Shown: in pieces, positions 62,205-64,000 of the stretch
Layout: each line of letters begins with the position of its first letter
How positions within the stretch are numbered: position 1 is the stretch's first letter
Assembly (NCBI GenBank): GCA_016744855.1
Contig: JADGDO010000002.1
Location: forward strand, 124,001 to 188,000
Direction: 5' to 3'
DNA length: 64,000 bases
Origin: Candidatus Fermentibacteraceae bacterium
GTDB lineage: Bacteria > Fermentibacterota > Fermentibacteria > Fermentibacterales > JCC-6
Notes under the pieces: model-generated
Database searches by the model: none
What the model saw: the letters and a program-made list of their open reading frames with translations, nothing else
Told to the model about the DNA's origin: nothing
Made by a program: the position numbers and the translations under genes

Positions 62205-63452
62205 GTGCGAATAGTCTTGTTGTTTTCGATTCTCTCTTTTGCCGGGACTGCGGCAGCTTTCCCTGCTTTTATGGAAAGCTTCCAGCTTTACTCTGCTGGA
62301 GAAATGCTTGAGGCTGGTTACAACTCTTCCCCTACAGTCGTAGACTGGAACGATGACGGCCTCAATGATCTTGTAATAGCTTGCCTTGAAGAAATAGACA
62401 GCACAAAAGTGGGAACAATACAGTTTTACCCGAACTCTGGAACAAATGCGAATCCAGTTTTCACCGGATTCACAAGAATCATGGCAGACGGAGAGGACAT
62501 CCATACAGAAGGTCATTGTTGACCTAAAACAGGAGCAAGAAATCCACAGGTTGTGGATTGGAATGACGATGGAATGGATGACCTTCTTGTAGGAGAACAC
62601 AACGGACACATAAAGTACTTCATGGCGGTAACGCCCGACAGTTTAACCGAAATGGATGATCTTCAGGCAGCCGGTGAAGATATTAACGCAGGTCTTGTTT
62701 CGGCTCCGGCAATTTTCGATTGGAATGGTGATTCCAAAAACGACCTTATTGTGGGATTTGCATCGCCCCTGGCTGGAAGTTCGATCAAAGTTTACATCAA
62801 TACTGGCACTCAGGGTAATCCTGAGCTAGCTGCTGGTGTGGATGTACTGTTTGCTGGAGAACCTCTTGCTGCCTATGGATGTACTCCCTGCATGGTTGAC
62901 CTGGATCAGGACGGCCTAATTGACATTGTATACGGAGATTCCCCAGGACGAATTTACTTCTGCAAAAACATCGGAGCTGTTTCAGCACCTGTTTTTGATT
63001 CGCCTGAAATGCTTGAAACAGAACAAGGAGACATCGCGCTCGAGCTTAATACAGCTCCCTATGTGTGTGATTGGAACGATGACAGTTATCCCGATATTGT
63101 TGCCGGTTGTGGAGAGAGAGGCTATATCCATGCCTTCCTCTCTCCCTATACAACTGGTATTTCCTCTCAGGGGCAGACTAGCAATGATTTAACTGCTACA
63201 GTACTCCGGAATCCTGTTTCATCATCTCTTGGGGTACAACTGACATCAGCAGATGGAGGAGAACTCACCTCGGCAGTTTTCTCTCTTGACGGAAGAATAG
63301 TTCAGAAGCTTGATTCCAGACAGATTCAACCGGGCTCGACTATTCAAAACTTCAGCATTTCCAGTCATGCAGCCGGTGTATACATTCTGAGGTTTTCTGT
63401 TGGAAATTCAGTATCCTCTAATTTGATTACCATCATTGAAGGTGCTATCTAA
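62205..63452 (+). CDS. secreted FG-GAP/VCBS-repeat protein with an in-frame TGA
   Basis: GTG start after AAAGGAGA; 415 codons in one frame, with a TGA at 62520-62522 (codon 106) and coding continuing in the same frame to 63452. Signal peptide at 1-19. FG-GAP blade motifs occur on both sides: VVDWNDDGLNDLVIA, VVDWNDDGMDDLLVG, IFDWNGDSKNDLIVG, VDLDQDGLIDIVYG and VCDWNDDSYPDIVAG. The C-terminal 80 residues look like a sorting tail. The TGA follows Cys (GHC-TGA-PKTG), and a 7-bp hairpin with AGGTT loop starts 18 nt after it. It may encode selenocysteine, be read through, be a broken gene, or be a sequence error. A GTG at 62553 could restart the second part. Confidence 0.7.
62541..62559 (+). other. 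SECIS-like hairpin after the in-frame TGA
   Basis: AATCCAC (62541-62547), loop AGGTT, GTGGATT (62553-62559). The loop begins 25 nt after the TGA and has G at its second position, which fits the bacterial SECIS rules I recall (apical loop 16-37 nt from the UGA, G in its first two bases). The stem also encodes a conserved FG-GAP strand, so coincidence is possible. Confidence 0.4.
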
Positions 63453-63454
63453 CC

Positions 63455-64000
63455 ATGAAGAATTACATCTTCACAATTCTATTCTGTCTATCAGTAGCCT
63501 CATACTCTGCAACTGGAACGCAGACAGACTGGTCGGGAGGAGCTGGCGTTTCTGGTCCGGTATCCTCCTGGTCGAATTCCTTTTCGGCATCAGAATCTAC
63601 AGAGTTTGCTGAAAACCCCGGTTCTATTTCTCTTCTCCATGGGAAATTAACAGATGCAGCGACTGAAATCGAAGGCAGTGCATTGCTATCTCTATGCACC
63701 TACCCCGAAGATGTCGATGGTGATGGAGATATCGACATTCTTGGAGCATCATTTGTCGACAACAGGATAGTGTGGTGGGAAAACCAAGGGGAGGGTGCTT
63801 CCTGGCAGTCCCATATTGTAACTACTGATCTTAATGGCGCGTTCGGTGCAGTCTGTGCCGATGTCGATAATGACGGAGATAACGACATAATTGGTGCTGC
63901 CATGAATGCTGACGTGGTTCTCTGGTGGGAAAACACTGATGGTTCAGCAACAACGTGGATTGAGCACTCTATTGATGACAGTTTGGACGGAGCCAAAGGC
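63455..64000 (+). CDS. secreted FG-GAP/VCBS-repeat protein, 3' end outside the window
   Basis: Open from the ATG at 63455, 2 bp after the previous stop, to the window end (182 codons). Signal peptide MKNYIFTILFCLSVASYSA. Residues 35-75 are low-complexity Ser/Gly/Glu-rich. Two FG-GAP blades follow, YPEDVDGDGDIDILGASF with DNRIVWWENQG and CADVDNDGDNDIIGAAM with ADVVLWWENTDG, each with a calcium-binding DxDxDGDxD loop. This is the form common in large secreted proteins of this kind of bacterium. It is cotranscribed with the TGA-interrupted gene. Confidence 0.8.
   Translation, partial: MKNYIFTILFCLSVASYSATGTQTDWSGGAGVSGPVSSWSNSFSASESTEFAENPGSISLLHGKLTDAATEIEGSALLSLCTYPEDVDGDGDIDILGASFVDNRIVWWENQGEGASWQSHIVTTDLNGAFGAVCADVDNDGDNDIIGAAMNADVVLWWENTDGSATTWIEHSIDDSLDGAKG

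Noticed and set aside
62205..63452. Genetic-code change with TGA as a sense codon
   Set aside because: TGA ends many clear genes here (thiL-type ATGA overlaps, clpX, tatD fusion), so it is a normal stop.
1..64000. CRISPR arrays, tRNA or rRNA genes, insertion sequences, prophage
   Set aside because: No regular repeat-spacer pattern, cloverleaf with a T-loop motif, transposase or phage gene was found on either strand.

Overview
This window comes from a Gram-negative bacterium. It encodes outer-membrane beta-barrels, OmpA-type proteins, TolB/Pal/CpoB and many lipoproteins with clear lipoboxes. Several secreted proteins end in FlgD-like Ig sorting modules (gingipain-type C25 peptidases and an OB-fold protein), and FG-GAP/VCBS repeat proteins are present. 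Together with a four-subunit 2-oxoacid:ferredoxin oxidoreductase, ATP-dependent PEP carboxykinase and a B12-binding radical SAM enzyme, this suggests an anaerobic uncultured lineage of the FCB/candidate-phylum kind (Fermentibacteria, Cloacimonadota, WOR-3 and relatives). That placement is an inference. GC is moderate, coding density is very high and ATGA-type overlaps are common. I found no rRNA, tRNA, CRISPR array, insertion sequence or phage gene, and no gap above 300 bp.

Layout. 1-8.9 kb (minus): an operon of two C25 peptidases with a sirtuin between them, then a TPR protein cut by the window edge. 8.9-12.0 kb (plus): a LolC/E-type permease, a transglutaminase-like protein coupled to it, and a DUF89 phosphatase. 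11.9-13.7 kb (minus): thiL and mtnP. 13.9-19.9 kb: a FadL-like porin, rlmN, a small barrel, cobO, a DUF1028-TPR protein and a nitronate monooxygenase behind a double operator. 19.9-29.8 kb: two paralogous OmpA proteins bracket pckA and an operon of a UMF1 transporter, a membrane protein and a B12-radical SAM enzyme. 29.96-34.4 kb: korDABC, and a COG2403 GTPase behind a heavily base-paired leader.

34.4-44.6 kb (minus): DUF2085, an FAD oxidoreductase, a 5'-nucleotidase, three outer-membrane proteins (one with helix-hairpin-helix DNA-binding motifs), a secreted OB-fold protein and a solute-binding lipoprotein. This may be a nucleic-acid scavenging set. 44.8-48.8 kb: a small abundant-looking lipoprotein, FmdB, and a surface-glycan operon (CpsB-like phosphatase, rmlD, gmhA, flippase-like protein). 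48.9-59.4 kb: a long housekeeping operon tig-clpP-clpX-engB-purA-TatD/radical SAM-rsmA that runs on into envelope proteins and a methyltransferase. 59.5-61.9 kb: tolB-pal-cpoB. 62.2-64 kb (plus): two FG-GAP proteins. The first has an in-frame TGA followed by a SECIS-like hairpin; the second is cut by the window end.

The main leads are the TGA with its SECIS-like hairpin, at least two genes whose only workable start is CTG, the structured leader of the COG2403 gene, the paired GTTGAC-N3-GTCAAC operators, and the HHH-barrel/nucleotidase/OB-fold cluster.
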